A DNA stretch of 58,857 bases from DATAVB01 sp040414495 (GTDB lineage Bacteria; Actinomycetota; Actinomycetes; Mycobacteriales; QHCD01): assembly GCA_040414495.1 (NCBI GenBank), contig JBEDUI010000247.1:1-58857 (forward strand), read 5' to 3'. The notes below the pieces were generated by a model. It was not told the DNA's origin. It did no database searches and was given only the letters and a program-made list of their open reading frames with translations. Positions 42,642 to 50,246 of this stretch are shown here, in pieces; position 1 is the stretch's first letter; every line of letters starts with the position of its first letter. The position numbers were made by a program, and so were the translations under genes.

Positions 42642-42701
42642 GTCGGGCGCGAGTCCGACTGGCACAGTGACGTCGGGCGCGAGCCCGGCACACAGAGACT
42701 A
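42642..42701 (+). repeat. two tandem 30-bp hairpin repeats between permease and ATPase genes
   Basis: GTCGGGCGCGAG occurs at 42642 and 42672, 30 bases apart. Copy 1 folds as GTCGG/CCGAC. Copy 2 folds as CGGGC-GCGA-GCCCG, a stem capped by a GNRA-type tetraloop. They lie in the only sizeable gap inside the operon and may adjust mRNA stability or relative expression. Confidence 0.55.
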
Positions 42702-42711
42702 GGAGCGGGTC

Positions 42712-43926
42712 GTGGCCGACATCGTGCTCGATGAGGTGACCAAGCGTTATCCGGACGGCGCATTGGCCGTGCAGGATTTCAACCTGAGCATCGCCGACGG
42801 CGAGTTCATCATTCTGGTCGGGCCTTCCGGCTGCGGAAAGTCCACCACCCTCAACATGATCGCGGGCCTGGAGGACATCACCTCCGGCGAATTGCGTATC
42901 GGTGGCGAGGTCGTCAATAACAAAGCGCCCAAAGACCGGGACATCGCGATGGTGTTCCAGAACTACGCGCTCTATCCACATATGACAGTCCGGGAAAACA
43001 TGGGTTTCCCGCTCAAGCTGGCCAAGGTCGACAAGGCCACGATCAACGCCAAGGTCGAGCAGGCGGCCGAGATTCTCGAGCTGACCCAGCACCTGGACCG
43101 TAAGCCGTCCAACCTCTCCGGTGGACAGCGGCAGCGGGTGGCGATGGGACGTGCGATCGTACGCGACCCCAAGGCGTTCCTCATGGATGAGCCACTGTCC
43201 AATTTGGACGCCAAGCTGCGTGTGCAGATGCGGACCCAGGTTTCCCGGCTACAGCGGCAATTGGGCACCACCACTGTGTACGTGACCCACGACCAGACCG
43301 AGGCGATGACCCTCGGCGACCGGGTCGTGGTCATGCGCAGCGGCCTGATCCAGCAGACCGGGAGCCCGCAGGAGTTGTACGACACGCCGGTCAATCTGTT
43401 CGTGGCCGGCTTCATCGGGTCGCCGTCGATGAACTTCCTGCCTGGCACGTTGGAGAACAATGCGCTGCACACGAGCATCGGCGATATGCCGCTGAGCGAC
43501 GAGATCCGGCGCGAGCTGGAGGCGCAGAACAACCTCAAGGACGTCATCGTCGGCATCCGGCCCGAGGACTTCGAAGACGCTCGCCTGGTGGAGAACAAGA
43601 GCGGCGGTGGCACCGTAACCGCCAATGTCGACGTACTCGAGTCGATGGGTTCGGACATCTTCGCGTACTTCACCGCCGAGGGCAGCGGGGCGCAAACCGC
43701 TGAGCTGGAAGAGTTGGCGCGCGACTCCGGCAGCGCGGACGCGGCGATCAGCGCGAACCAGATCGTCACCCGGCTCGACCCGCTGAGCACTGCCCGCGAG
43801 GGTCAGCCGCTGCAGTTCTGGTACAACGCCCGCAAGATCCACGTGTTCGACCCGCACACGGGTCGGAACCTGACTCAGGCGGTCGCCGCGGCGAGTCTGC
43901 CGGGCAAGCCGGCAGAGGCGTCATAG
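42712..43926 (+). CDS. sugar ABC transporter ATP-binding protein (MalK/MsmK/UgpC type)
   Basis: 404 aa. Walker A GPSGCGKST (37-45), Q-loop MVFQNYALYPHMTV, signature LSGGQRQRVAMGRAI, Walker B AFLMDEPLSNLDAK and H-loop VTHDQTEAMTLGD. The C-terminal TOBE regulatory domain (GIRPEDFEDARL) carries a longer insert than usual near residues 320-350. Powers the MalF/MalG-type permease pair; some actinobacterial MsmK-like ATPases serve several importers. GTG 42712 has GGAG upstream. Terminator-like hairpin follows. Confidence 0.96.
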   Translation: MADIVLDEVTKRYPDGALAVQDFNLSIADGEFIILVGPSGCGKSTTLNMIAGLEDITSGELRIGGEVVNNKAPKDRDIAMVFQNYALYPHMTVRENMGFPLKLAKVDKATINAKVEQAAEILELTQHLDRKPSNLSGGQRQRVAMGRAIVRDPKAFLMDEPLSNLDAKLRVQMRTQVSRLQRQLGTTTVYVTHDQTEAMTLGDRVVVMRSGLIQQTGSPQELYDTPVNLFVAGFIGSPSMNFLPGTLENNALHTSIGDMPLSDEIRRELEAQNNLKDVIVGIRPEDFEDARLVENKSGGGTVTANVDVLESMGSDIFAYFTAEGSGAQTAELEELARDSGSADAAISANQIVTRLDPLSTAREGQPLQFWYNARKIHVFDPHTGRNLTQAVAAASLPGKPAEAS

Positions 43927-43938
43927 CCGCTTCGGCTG

Positions 43939-43968
43939 TCGGGCCCGGGACTTGTGTCTCGGGCCCGG
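43939..43968. terminator. terminator hairpin after the ABC operon
   Basis: TCGGGCCCGGGA (43939-43950) pairs with TCTCGGGCCCGG (43957-43968) over 12 bp including two G-U pairs, with a CTTGTG loop and TTGTTCTC after it. It lies between convergent genes, so it probably serves both. Confidence 0.7.
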
Positions 43969-43974
43969 TTGTTC

Positions 43975-44817
43975 TCACCCCAGTGCGGCCTGCAGCCGGG
44001 AGATGACGCCGTCGTTCCATTCGTGCGTGCGCATCAGCCGGTAGCGCTCGCTGGCGATCCGCAGGTACGCCTCGGCGTCGGTCCGCCGTCCGACCAACTC
44101 GGCCTCACGCAGCATCCGGACAACCGGCCGGTACTCCTCGTCATACCAGTGCCGGGCGATGGTCCCGCGGTCCATGAAATGCCCGGCGTCCTGCATGTAG
44201 CGAAAACCCCACGCCTCGACCGCCTCGCCGAGTTCGGCGTAACTCCACGGGTCGGTGACCTGGATCGACTGGTGTGCCGCGGCGGACAGCGGAACCCGCT
44301 CGGCGAACAGCCGCTCATGGTCCTTGACGATCAGGTCGCCCCGGCTGCGGATGTCCGTCGCCGGCAACCTGGTCCGGACCTCGGTCACGTACGCCTCGAT
44401 CGACGAGCTGTGCATCGCGTACGCCACCGACACTCGATGGTGGCCGTCCCGGACGAAATGCAGGTCGCCGATCCGGTAGACATCGATCGGCGGCACCTCC
44501 TCGCCCCGCCGCTGCGCCACCGCGATCCGCTGCCACCGGGCCCGCACCCGCGGCGACATCGGCCGGAATTTCCGGTCGAAATCGCGGGTACGGTCGACGC
44601 TGCCGACGATGCTCTCCAGCGGGATGACCTTCGCTCCGAGGTACCGCTCCCCGACGTACCCGAGCGCCGACACCACTTCGTCGAACGGCAGCACCAGGTT
44701 GACGTCGTCCGGCTCGAACCGCATCCGGCGGGCCAGCCGGGACAGCACCTGTTTACGTCGCAACCGAAGGAAGTCATTCTCGGCATCGGCTAGCGCGAAC
44801 CCCGTATCACGTGCCAT
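43975..44817 (-). CDS. ParB-like nuclease-domain protein, actinobacterial type
   Basis: 280 aa. The centre carries the ParB/Srx-like motif in DVYRIGDLHFVRDGHHRVSVAYAM (about 135-158), preceded by PLESIVGSVDRTRDFDRKFRP. The N-terminal segment RRKQVLSRLARRMRFEPDDVNLVLPFDEVV is helical. No helix-turn-helix of true ParB is evident, and no parA lies nearby, so chromosome partition is unlikely. Function unknown. ATG 44817 has GACGAT six bases upstream and only a weak GGGCGA ribosome site. Confidence 0.8.
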   Translation of the reverse strand: MARDTGFALADAENDFLRLRRKQVLSRLARRMRFEPDDVNLVLPFDEVVSALGYVGERYLGAKVIPLESIVGSVDRTRDFDRKFRPMSPRVRARWQRIAVAQRRGEEVPPIDVYRIGDLHFVRDGHHRVSVAYAMHSSSIEAYVTEVRTRLPATDIRSRGDLIVKDHERLFAERVPLSAAAHQSIQVTDPWSYAELGEAVEAWGFRYMQDAGHFMDRGTIARHWYDEEYRPVVRMLREAELVGRRTDAEAYLRIASERYRLMRTHEWNDGVISRLQAALG

Positions 44818-44858
44818 TCGCCCATCGTCGCACCGGCAGCGCTCCCCCGGACCCCGTA

Positions 44859-45767
44859 CTAATACGGGAATTCCTCCGACCGGCCTTGCACTGTCACGTT
44901 GCCGGTGTCGGTTGTCGGCCTGCTCCATTGGGCGAGCAAACGCAGGGAGGTCTCGGACGGACTGCCGGGTTCAGTGCCGTAAATGAAAAGTATCTGGTCC
45001 GGGTCGTCTGCGGGAGTGAGGGCCTGGTAGGTGACGGTGAGGTCGCCAACGAGCGGGTGGTGGTAGTCCTTGGTGCCGGTCGTGCGTCGGTGGACCTTGT
45101 TGTCCGACCACAAGCGACGGAATTCCTCGCTGCGTATGGACAGGTCACCGACCAGGGCGCTCAGGGCCGGGTCGTCCGGGTGGCGGCCGGCGTCGAGGCG
45201 GAGCATGGCGGCGGTGTCCGCGGCGACGCGGGTCCAGTCCCGGTACAGCTCGCGCGCGTGCGGGTCGAGGAAGACGAAGCGGGCCTGGTTCCGTTCGGCC
45301 GCGGGGAGCGCGCGGAAGTCGGTGATCAGGCGTCCGGCGAGCTGGTTGTGGGCCAGTACGTCGAGGCGCCGGCCGAGGACGAAGGCGGGGCGGCAGCTCT
45401 GCTGGAGGGTCTCCAGCAGGTCCCAAGTGGCGCGGTGAACACGTTGGGGGCGGGCGCGGCGACGGCGTGTGGGCCGGGACCGGGCGAGGGTGTGCAGGTG
45501 GCTGCGCTCAGCGTCGTCCAGCTGCAGGGCCGTGGCGAGCGCGTCGAGGACCTCCGCGGAGGCGCTGCGGCTGCGGCCCTGTTCGAGACGTGTGTAGTAG
45601 TCCACGCTCACCCCGGCCAGCCGGGCCAGTTCCTCCCGGCGCAGGCCTGAGACCCGGCGTCGGCTCAGGCTGGGGTCGTCGAGCCCGGCTTCCTGCGGGG
45701 TGAGGCGGGAGCGGGCGGAGCGCAGGAATTCCGCCATCGGGGCGCTGGTGGGGTGCTCACGGTCCAT
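44859..45767 (-). CDS. XRE-family regulator with MmyB-like ligand domain
   Basis: 302 aa. The N-terminal Cro/CI helix-turn-helix (about 12-82) includes GLRREELARLAGVSVDYYTRLEQGRS. The C-terminal MmyB-like domain (about 105-270) includes AFVLGRRLDVLAHNQLAGRLITDF and ARFVFLDPHARELYRDW. In actinomycetes these regulators often sit divergently to an SDR or other oxidoreductase gene they control, as here. The MmyB domain may bind fatty-acid-like ligands. ATG 45767 has no clear ribosome site. Confidence 0.9.
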   Translation of the reverse strand: MDREHPTSAPMAEFLRSARSRLTPQEAGLDDPSLSRRRVSGLRREELARLAGVSVDYYTRLEQGRSRSASAEVLDALATALQLDDAERSHLHTLARSRPTRRRRARPQRVHRATWDLLETLQQSCRPAFVLGRRLDVLAHNQLAGRLITDFRALPAAERNQARFVFLDPHARELYRDWTRVAADTAAMLRLDAGRHPDDPALSALVGDLSIRSEEFRRLWSDNKVHRRTTGTKDYHHPLVGDLTVTYQALTPADDPDQILFIYGTEPGSPSETSLRLLAQWSRPTTDTGNVTVQGRSEEFPY

Positions 45768-45860
45768 CCATCAAGGATCGTGCATCCGCCGACGATTCGA
45801 CGGCGCGAGGGTGGCCCATGTTGTCCCCCGATCAGGCGGGCCCCTTTGCGGCCTCTTTTG

Positions 45861-45880
45861 CCGGTTCAGATCCGGTTCAG
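45861..45880. promoter_or_regulatory. CCGGTTCAG direct repeat, candidate operator for the XRE regulator
   Basis: CCGGTTCAG occurs at 45861-45869 and 45872-45880, an 11-bp spacing that places both on one face of the helix. The pair lies between the divergent regulator and SDR genes, 71 bases before the SDR start. Confidence 0.45.
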
Positions 45881-45950
45881 TAGAAGCCGGGCATCGCCGC
45901 CGGAAGTGGCGTCCGGCCCACTCCCAGAACAGACAATATGGAGGCATCTC

Positions 45951-46790
45951 ATGTCGACGTGGTTCATCACCGGCGCATCCCGCGGGCTGGGTCTGCAGAT
46001 CGCGCGGGCCGCGCTCCGGGGCGGTGACACGGTCGTGGCCGCCGCCCGGAACCCGCAGAAGCTGCCGGAGGACCTGCAGCACTCCGACCGGGTTCTCGGC
46101 GTCGCCCTCGACGTCACCAGCGGCGAGCAGATCACCGCTGCCGTCGAGGCCGCCGTGCAGCACTTCGGCAACATCGACGTCCTCGTCAACAACGCGGGCC
46201 GTGGCCTGCTGGGAGCGCTGGAGGAGATCACCGACTCCGAAGCGCGCTCAGTGTTCGACCTCAACGTCTTCGGGCTGATCAACATGACCCGCGCCGTCCT
46301 GCCCGTAATGCGGGCAGCCGGAGCCGGGAAGATCGTGCATATCGGCTCCCGCTCCGGATTCGAGGGCGAGCCCGGAGTGAGCATGTACAGCGCCTCGAAG
46401 TTCGCGGTGGCGGGCATCGGCGAGGCGCTCGCCGTAGAGCTGGAGCCGTTCGGGATCCAGAGCATGGTCGTGGAACCCGGCGTCTTCCGCACCGATTTCC
46501 TCGACATCAGTTCGCTGTCGACCGCGGCACAGCGCATCCCCGCCTATGACGGCACACCCGCCCACGCCACCCTCGACTGGATCGACACCGCCAACCACAC
46601 CCAGCTTGGGGATCCGGTCAAGGGCGCCGCCCTGATCTACGAGGTCACCAGTGCGGACAAGCTCCCGGGACATCTGGCCCTCGGCCGGGACGCCATCGAA
46701 CGCCAGCTGGTCAAGATCCGCAGCCTTCAGGACGACCTCGCGAACTGGCAGGACAAGTCCGCCGCCACCGCCTGCGACGACGCCGCCTGA
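45951..46790 (+). CDS. short-chain dehydrogenase/reductase
   Basis: 279 aa classical SDR. TGASRGLG cofactor loop at residues 7-14, NNAG near 85-88, catalytic Ser in IVHIGSRSG, and Y-x3-K in YSASKFAV. The arginine after strand 2 (AAARNPQKL) suggests NADP(H). ATG 45951 has GGAGG eight bases upstream; the longer upstream frame crosses the operator region and is rejected. Divergent from the MmyB-type regulator that probably controls it. Confidence 0.93.
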   Translation: MSTWFITGASRGLGLQIARAALRGGDTVVAAARNPQKLPEDLQHSDRVLGVALDVTSGEQITAAVEAAVQHFGNIDVLVNNAGRGLLGALEEITDSEARSVFDLNVFGLINMTRAVLPVMRAAGAGKIVHIGSRSGFEGEPGVSMYSASKFAVAGIGEALAVELEPFGIQSMVVEPGVFRTDFLDISSLSTAAQRIPAYDGTPAHATLDWIDTANHTQLGDPVKGAALIYEVTSADKLPGHLALGRDAIERQLVKIRSLQDDLANWQDKSAATACDDAA

Positions 46791-46832
46791 TCACTTGGCT
46801 CTGAGAAGTCGCGGGTCATTTAAGGGATTAGG

Positions 46833-46962
46833 TATACCGACCGGTCGGGTTGGCGGCACTGACTCCGTGTACTGAAGTGTCAGGTGCAGGTATACCGACC
46901 GGTCACGTTCGATGATCGCTATACCGACCGGTCACGTTCCAGGGTCGCTATACCGACCGGTC
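46833..46962. repeat. four TATACCGACCGGTC repeats in 29-bp phase
   Basis: Exact TATACCGACCGGTC copies begin at 46833, 46891, 46920 and 46949, spaced 58, 29 and 29 bases, all multiples of 29. The position at 46862 is empty. Each holds the 8-bp palindrome GACCGGTC. The outer copies extend to CCGACCGGTCGG, close to a TetR-type operator. The units at 46891 and 46920 also share ACGTTC and end in GATGATCGC or CAGGGTCGC. The last copy forms the final codons and stop of the metallophosphoesterase gene. Confidence 0.85.
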
Positions 46963-47613
46963 GGGTAGCTCCAGGATGCGGTAGCCGACGACGTTGCACA
47001 CCCGGGTGTTGCCCATCGTGCGATCCGGGCGCGGGATGCCGTGCGGGTGGATGTGCCCGTGCAGCAGCAGCGCCGGTTGGAGTCGGGCCACCAGCGGGTG
47101 CAGTGCCGTAAATCCCCGGTGTGGCGGATCGTCCTCATCGCCGAGGCCGGCCGGCGGCGAATGCGTCAGGAGTACGTCGACGCCGCGGCCGTCCCGCCAC
47201 CGCTGCCAGGCCGCGCGTCGCCGTACCGTCCCGGCCCGCCGGGCCAACTGCCGCTGCGTGTACTGGTTGGGGCCGGGTCGGTAGCGCACGCTGCCACCCA
47301 GACCCGCGAGCCGGATGCCGGCGGCGTCGACGATCCGACGGTCCGCGTTGCTGTAGCCGCTCGGGCCGACCGGAGTTGCCGGCAGACCCGACCGGATCGG
47401 CAGGCCTGCGCGAGTGTGAGTCACCGCCGATACGTCCGGATCGTGGTTGCCGGGTACGAACACGGCCGGCACGTTCAACGTGCTGACCAGGTACGCGAGG
47501 TAGTCGAACGGCAGATCACCACAGCCGACGATCAGGTCCGGTTGCAGTCGCCGTACCCGTTCTGACCACAGTGACTCGACCACTTCGTCGGAGACCGCCA
47601 GCAGCCGTGTCAT
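46948..47613 (-). CDS. calcineurin-like metallophosphoesterase
   Basis: 221 aa. Motifs: LLAVSDEV at the start, where classical members have D-x-H (the His is replaced by Val), then LIVGCGDLPFDY, FVPGNHDPD, LLTHSPPAGLGD and LLHGHIHPHG. The metal site is therefore mostly intact except for the first histidine, as in a known divergent subgroup. ATG 47613 is supported by TAGGGT seven bases upstream. The stop codon and last residues PDRSV lie inside the fourth TATACCGACCGGTC repeat. Confidence 0.88.
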   Translation of the reverse strand: MTRLLAVSDEVVESLWSERVRRLQPDLIVGCGDLPFDYLAYLVSTLNVPAVFVPGNHDPDVSAVTHTRAGLPIRSGLPATPVGPSGYSNADRRIVDAAGIRLAGLGGSVRYRPGPNQYTQRQLARRAGTVRRRAAWQRWRDGRGVDVLLTHSPPAGLGDEDDPPHRGFTALHPLVARLQPALLLHGHIHPHGIPRPDRTMGNTRVCNVVGYRILELPDRSV

Positions 47614-47620
47614 CCGTTCG

Positions 47621-47626
47621 ACCCTA
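47621..47626 (-). promoter_or_regulatory. -10 box TAGGGT, leaderless start of the metallophosphoesterase gene
   Basis: TAGGGT lies seven bases before ATG 47613 and no Shine-Dalgarno sequence intervenes. Confidence 0.45.
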
Positions 47627-47688
47627 GCTCCGCCGATATGCTGCGGGTGGAGGACTGATCACGTCCACGGCACGGGGGAAGAAGGGCC

Positions 47689-48726
47689 GTGATTGCACGA
47701 CGACGTCTGATCGGGATCGTGGTGTGCTGCGGACTGCTCGTCGCGGCGGCCATCAGCGCCGCTCTCGTCGCGGCCGGCCACGACGCCGACGCGAATCCGC
47801 AAGCGCACCTGCCGACCGCGATCGTCTCGCTCGGCGACTCGGCCATGTCCGGCGAGGGCGCCGGCAGCTACGAGCCGGCGACCGACGGCCCGCACGACTA
47901 CTGCCACCGGTCGGCCGAGGCGATGATCCACCGGACCGGCATCACCGTGGCCAAGTCGATCAACCTGGCCTGCTCCGGCGCCATCGCCGCGAACCTGCAA
48001 ATCGGCGGGCCCGGCCAGTACGGCGAACCGTCCCAGGCCACCCAGCTGGCCAAGATCGCCCGCACCTACAACGTCAAGCTGCTGGCCGTACAGATCGGCG
48101 CCAACGACAACCCCGACTTCGGCGACGTGATCCGCGACTGCGTACTGGCGTGGGTCGACCCGCTGCACAAGAGCTGCGCCCAGACCGACGGGCCGGCCTG
48201 GAGTCGCGACGTCAAGGCGATGGTGCCGAAGGTCGAGAAGTCGATCCGCGATCTGCGCTCGGTGATGCACTCGGCCGGCTACGCCAATAAGGACTACCAG
48301 TTCGTGCTGCTGTCGTACGCCTCGCCGGTCACCGAGTCGATGAAGGTGACCCACCCCTTCGACGGCTGCCCACTGCGTACGACCGACGCCAAGTGGGGTC
48401 GGACGGTCGCGGTACCGCAGCTGTCCGCGGCCGAGGCGAAGGCAGCCGCGGACACCGGGGTGCGGTTCCTCAGCCTGGCCCAGGCGACCGCCGGCCACGA
48501 GGCCTGCAACGACACGGGCGCGCCGGCGTGGGAGAACGGCCTCACGGTCGAAATGGCCGACGTCCCGAACGGGCTGGACGATCATCTCGCGCAGCAGTCG
48601 TTCCACCCCGACGCGCAGGGGCACCGCGAGTTCGGCCGCTGCCTCGGGCAGTTCTACGCCAAGTCGGCCCGTACCGGCGCCTGCCAAGTCGGGCGGGGCG
48701 GAACGCTGTACGCCGCGACCGGCTAG
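47689..48726 (+). CDS. secreted SGNH/GDSL-family hydrolase
   Basis: 345 aa. Signal peptide RRLIGIVVCCGLLVAAAISAALVAAG, then block I SLGDSAMSGEGAGSY, an LACSGAIAANLQ block, block III IGANDNPDFG and block V SFHPDAQGHREF. Several cysteines (HDYCHRS, DCVLAW, KSCAQ) suggest disulfides outside the cell. This arrangement is that of actinobacterial secreted lipases/esterases of the SGNH superfamily. GTG 47689 has GGGGAAGAAGGG upstream. The 27-bp hairpin repeats follow its stop. Confidence 0.92.
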   Translation: MIARRRLIGIVVCCGLLVAAAISAALVAAGHDADANPQAHLPTAIVSLGDSAMSGEGAGSYEPATDGPHDYCHRSAEAMIHRTGITVAKSINLACSGAIAANLQIGGPGQYGEPSQATQLAKIARTYNVKLLAVQIGANDNPDFGDVIRDCVLAWVDPLHKSCAQTDGPAWSRDVKAMVPKVEKSIRDLRSVMHSAGYANKDYQFVLLSYASPVTESMKVTHPFDGCPLRTTDAKWGRTVAVPQLSAAEAKAAADTGVRFLSLAQATAGHEACNDTGAPAWENGLTVEMADVPNGLDDHLAQQSFHPDAQGHREFGRCLGQFYAKSARTGACQVGRGGTLYAATG

Positions 48727-48789
48727 CGCGTGCCTCTTGGATCTTGGCCGTCGCGAGCGGTGATCGCTGTAGGTGCTGCGGCGATCCGG

Positions 48790-48883
48790 CAAGGCAGCCC
48801 GGGTGCGGGTGTTCCCGCAAGACAGCCCAGGTGCGGGTGTCCCGCAAGACAGCCCGGGTGCGGGTGTCCCGCAAGACACAGGG
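48790..48883. repeat. 3.4 copies of a 27-bp hairpin-forming tandem repeat
   Basis: Units CAAGACAGCCCGGGTGCGGG plus TGTCCCG occupy 48790-48817 (28 bases, one insertion), 48818-48844, 48845-48871 and a partial copy to 48883. Each full unit contains GCGGG-TGT-CCCGC, able to fold into a small hairpin. The array lies in the 317-base gap between two rightward genes, and the rest of that gap holds no gene. Confidence 0.8.
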
Positions 48884-49043
48884 AGCCGATACCGGTGTTG
48901 TATCCGCGACGACGACAACGCAACGCCGCCGGGGTGGTGGGTAGGAGCGTGCCAGTCGTCTGGGCACCGCGCAGCAGGCCGAGGATGCGAGAGGTACACG
49001 CTAAGGTCCAGGGAAAGCCGACCATCTGGAGGTTTGCGACACC

Positions 49044-50246
49044 GTGCCAACCACCGCTCTTGTCGGGGGCCGTGTGGTCCCCATCGACGCCGCGCCGATC
49101 GAGCACGGCACGGTCGTGTTCGAGAACGACCGGATCACCGCGATCGGCGACGCCTCGCTGGCCGTACCGGCCGGTGCCGACGTGATCGATACGAGCGGAC
49201 AGTGGGTGCTGCCCGGCTTCATCGACGCGCACACCCACGTCGGTGTGCACGAAGAGGCCGAGGGCTGGGCCGGCCAGGACACCAACGAGATGACCGATCC
49301 GGTCACCGCGCATGTACGGGCGATCGACGCGATCAACCCAGCCGATCTCGGCTTCCGGGACGCTATCGCCGGCGGCGTGCTCGTAGTCAACGTGAACCCG
49401 GGCTCGGGCAACCCGATCGGGGGACAGACCGTCGCGCTGCGGACGTGGGGTCGGACCGTCGACGAGATGGCGCTGCGCTCCCCCAGCGGCGTCAAGTCCG
49501 CGCTGGGTGAGAACCCGAAGCGGGTGTACGGGGACAAGAAGCAGACGCCGAGCACCCGGCTCGGGACCGCTGCCGTGATCCGCTCCGCCTTCACCGACGC
49601 CCGCAACTACCTGGCAAAGCTTGAGGCCGGCGGGGACAAGCCGGTCGACCGGGATCTGAAGCTGGAGACGTTGGGCGCGGTGCTGCGTGGCGAGCTGCCG
49701 TGGCGCCAGCACTGCCACCGCGCCGACGACATCGCCACCGCGATGCGGCTGGCCGAGGAGTTCGGGTACCGGCTGGTGATCGACCACGGCACCGAGGCGC
49801 ACTTGGTCGCAGACCTGTTGGCGGCGCGGGAAATCCCGGTGATCATCGGCCCGTTGTTCACGTCGCGGTCGAAGGTCGAGCTGCGGAACCGGTCGCTGGC
49901 CAACCCGGGCCGGCTCGCCGCTGCCGGCGTCACGATCGCCATCACCACCGACCACCCGGTCGTGCCGATCAATTTCCTCGTACACCAGGCCACCCTGTCG
50001 GTGAAGGAGGGGCTGGACCCGGTCACCGCGTTGGAGGCGATCACGATCAACCCGGCCCGGATCGCCGGGATCGACGACCGGTTCGGTTCGCTGGCTACGG
50101 GCAAGGATGCCTCGATCGCGGTCTGGTCGGGAGATCCGTTGGATGTGCACAGTCGGGTCGAGCGTGCGTTCGTCGGCGGCAAGCAGGTGTACGCCTACGA
50201 CGGCGAGCAGCGCCAGGGTGCGGTCGTCGATCCGTACCAGCGCTGA
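49044..50246 (+). CDS. amidohydrolase family protein (imidazolonepropionase-like)
   Basis: 400 aa. Urease-like beta-sandwich start (TALVGGRVVPIDAAPIEHGTVVFENDRITAIG), H-x-H at His63/His65 in LPGFIDAHTHVG, later LVIDHGTEAHLVADLL, and Asp in AITTDHPVVP. The C-terminal INPARIAGIDDRFGSLATGKDASIAVWSGDPLD is the usual amidohydrolase end. Substrate unknown; relatives include isoaspartyl-, X-Pro- and imidazolone-type hydrolases. GTG 49044 has GGAGG eleven bases upstream. Its stop directly abuts the stop of the convergent HTH_42 gene. Confidence 0.9.
   Translation: MPTTALVGGRVVPIDAAPIEHGTVVFENDRITAIGDASLAVPAGADVIDTSGQWVLPGFIDAHTHVGVHEEAEGWAGQDTNEMTDPVTAHVRAIDAINPADLGFRDAIAGGVLVVNVNPGSGNPIGGQTVALRTWGRTVDEMALRSPSGVKSALGENPKRVYGDKKQTPSTRLGTAAVIRSAFTDARNYLAKLEAGGDKPVDRDLKLETLGAVLRGELPWRQHCHRADDIATAMRLAEEFGYRLVIDHGTEAHLVADLLAAREIPVIIGPLFTSRSKVELRNRSLANPGRLAAAGVTIAITTDHPVVPINFLVHQATLSVKEGLDPVTALEAITINPARIAGIDDRFGSLATGKDASIAVWSGDPLDVHSRVERAFVGGKQVYAYDGEQRQGAVVDPYQR

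Noticed and set aside
46833..46962. Possible CRISPR array
   Set aside because: Conserved cores are only 14 bases, the 15-base intervals are too short for spacers and are themselves partly conserved, and there are no cas genes.
48773..49510. Frame encoding PQDSPGAGV repeats running into the amidohydrolase
   Set aside because: Overlaps the well-supported amidohydrolase in another frame, lacks a start context, and downstream residues are Arg-rich shadow sequence.
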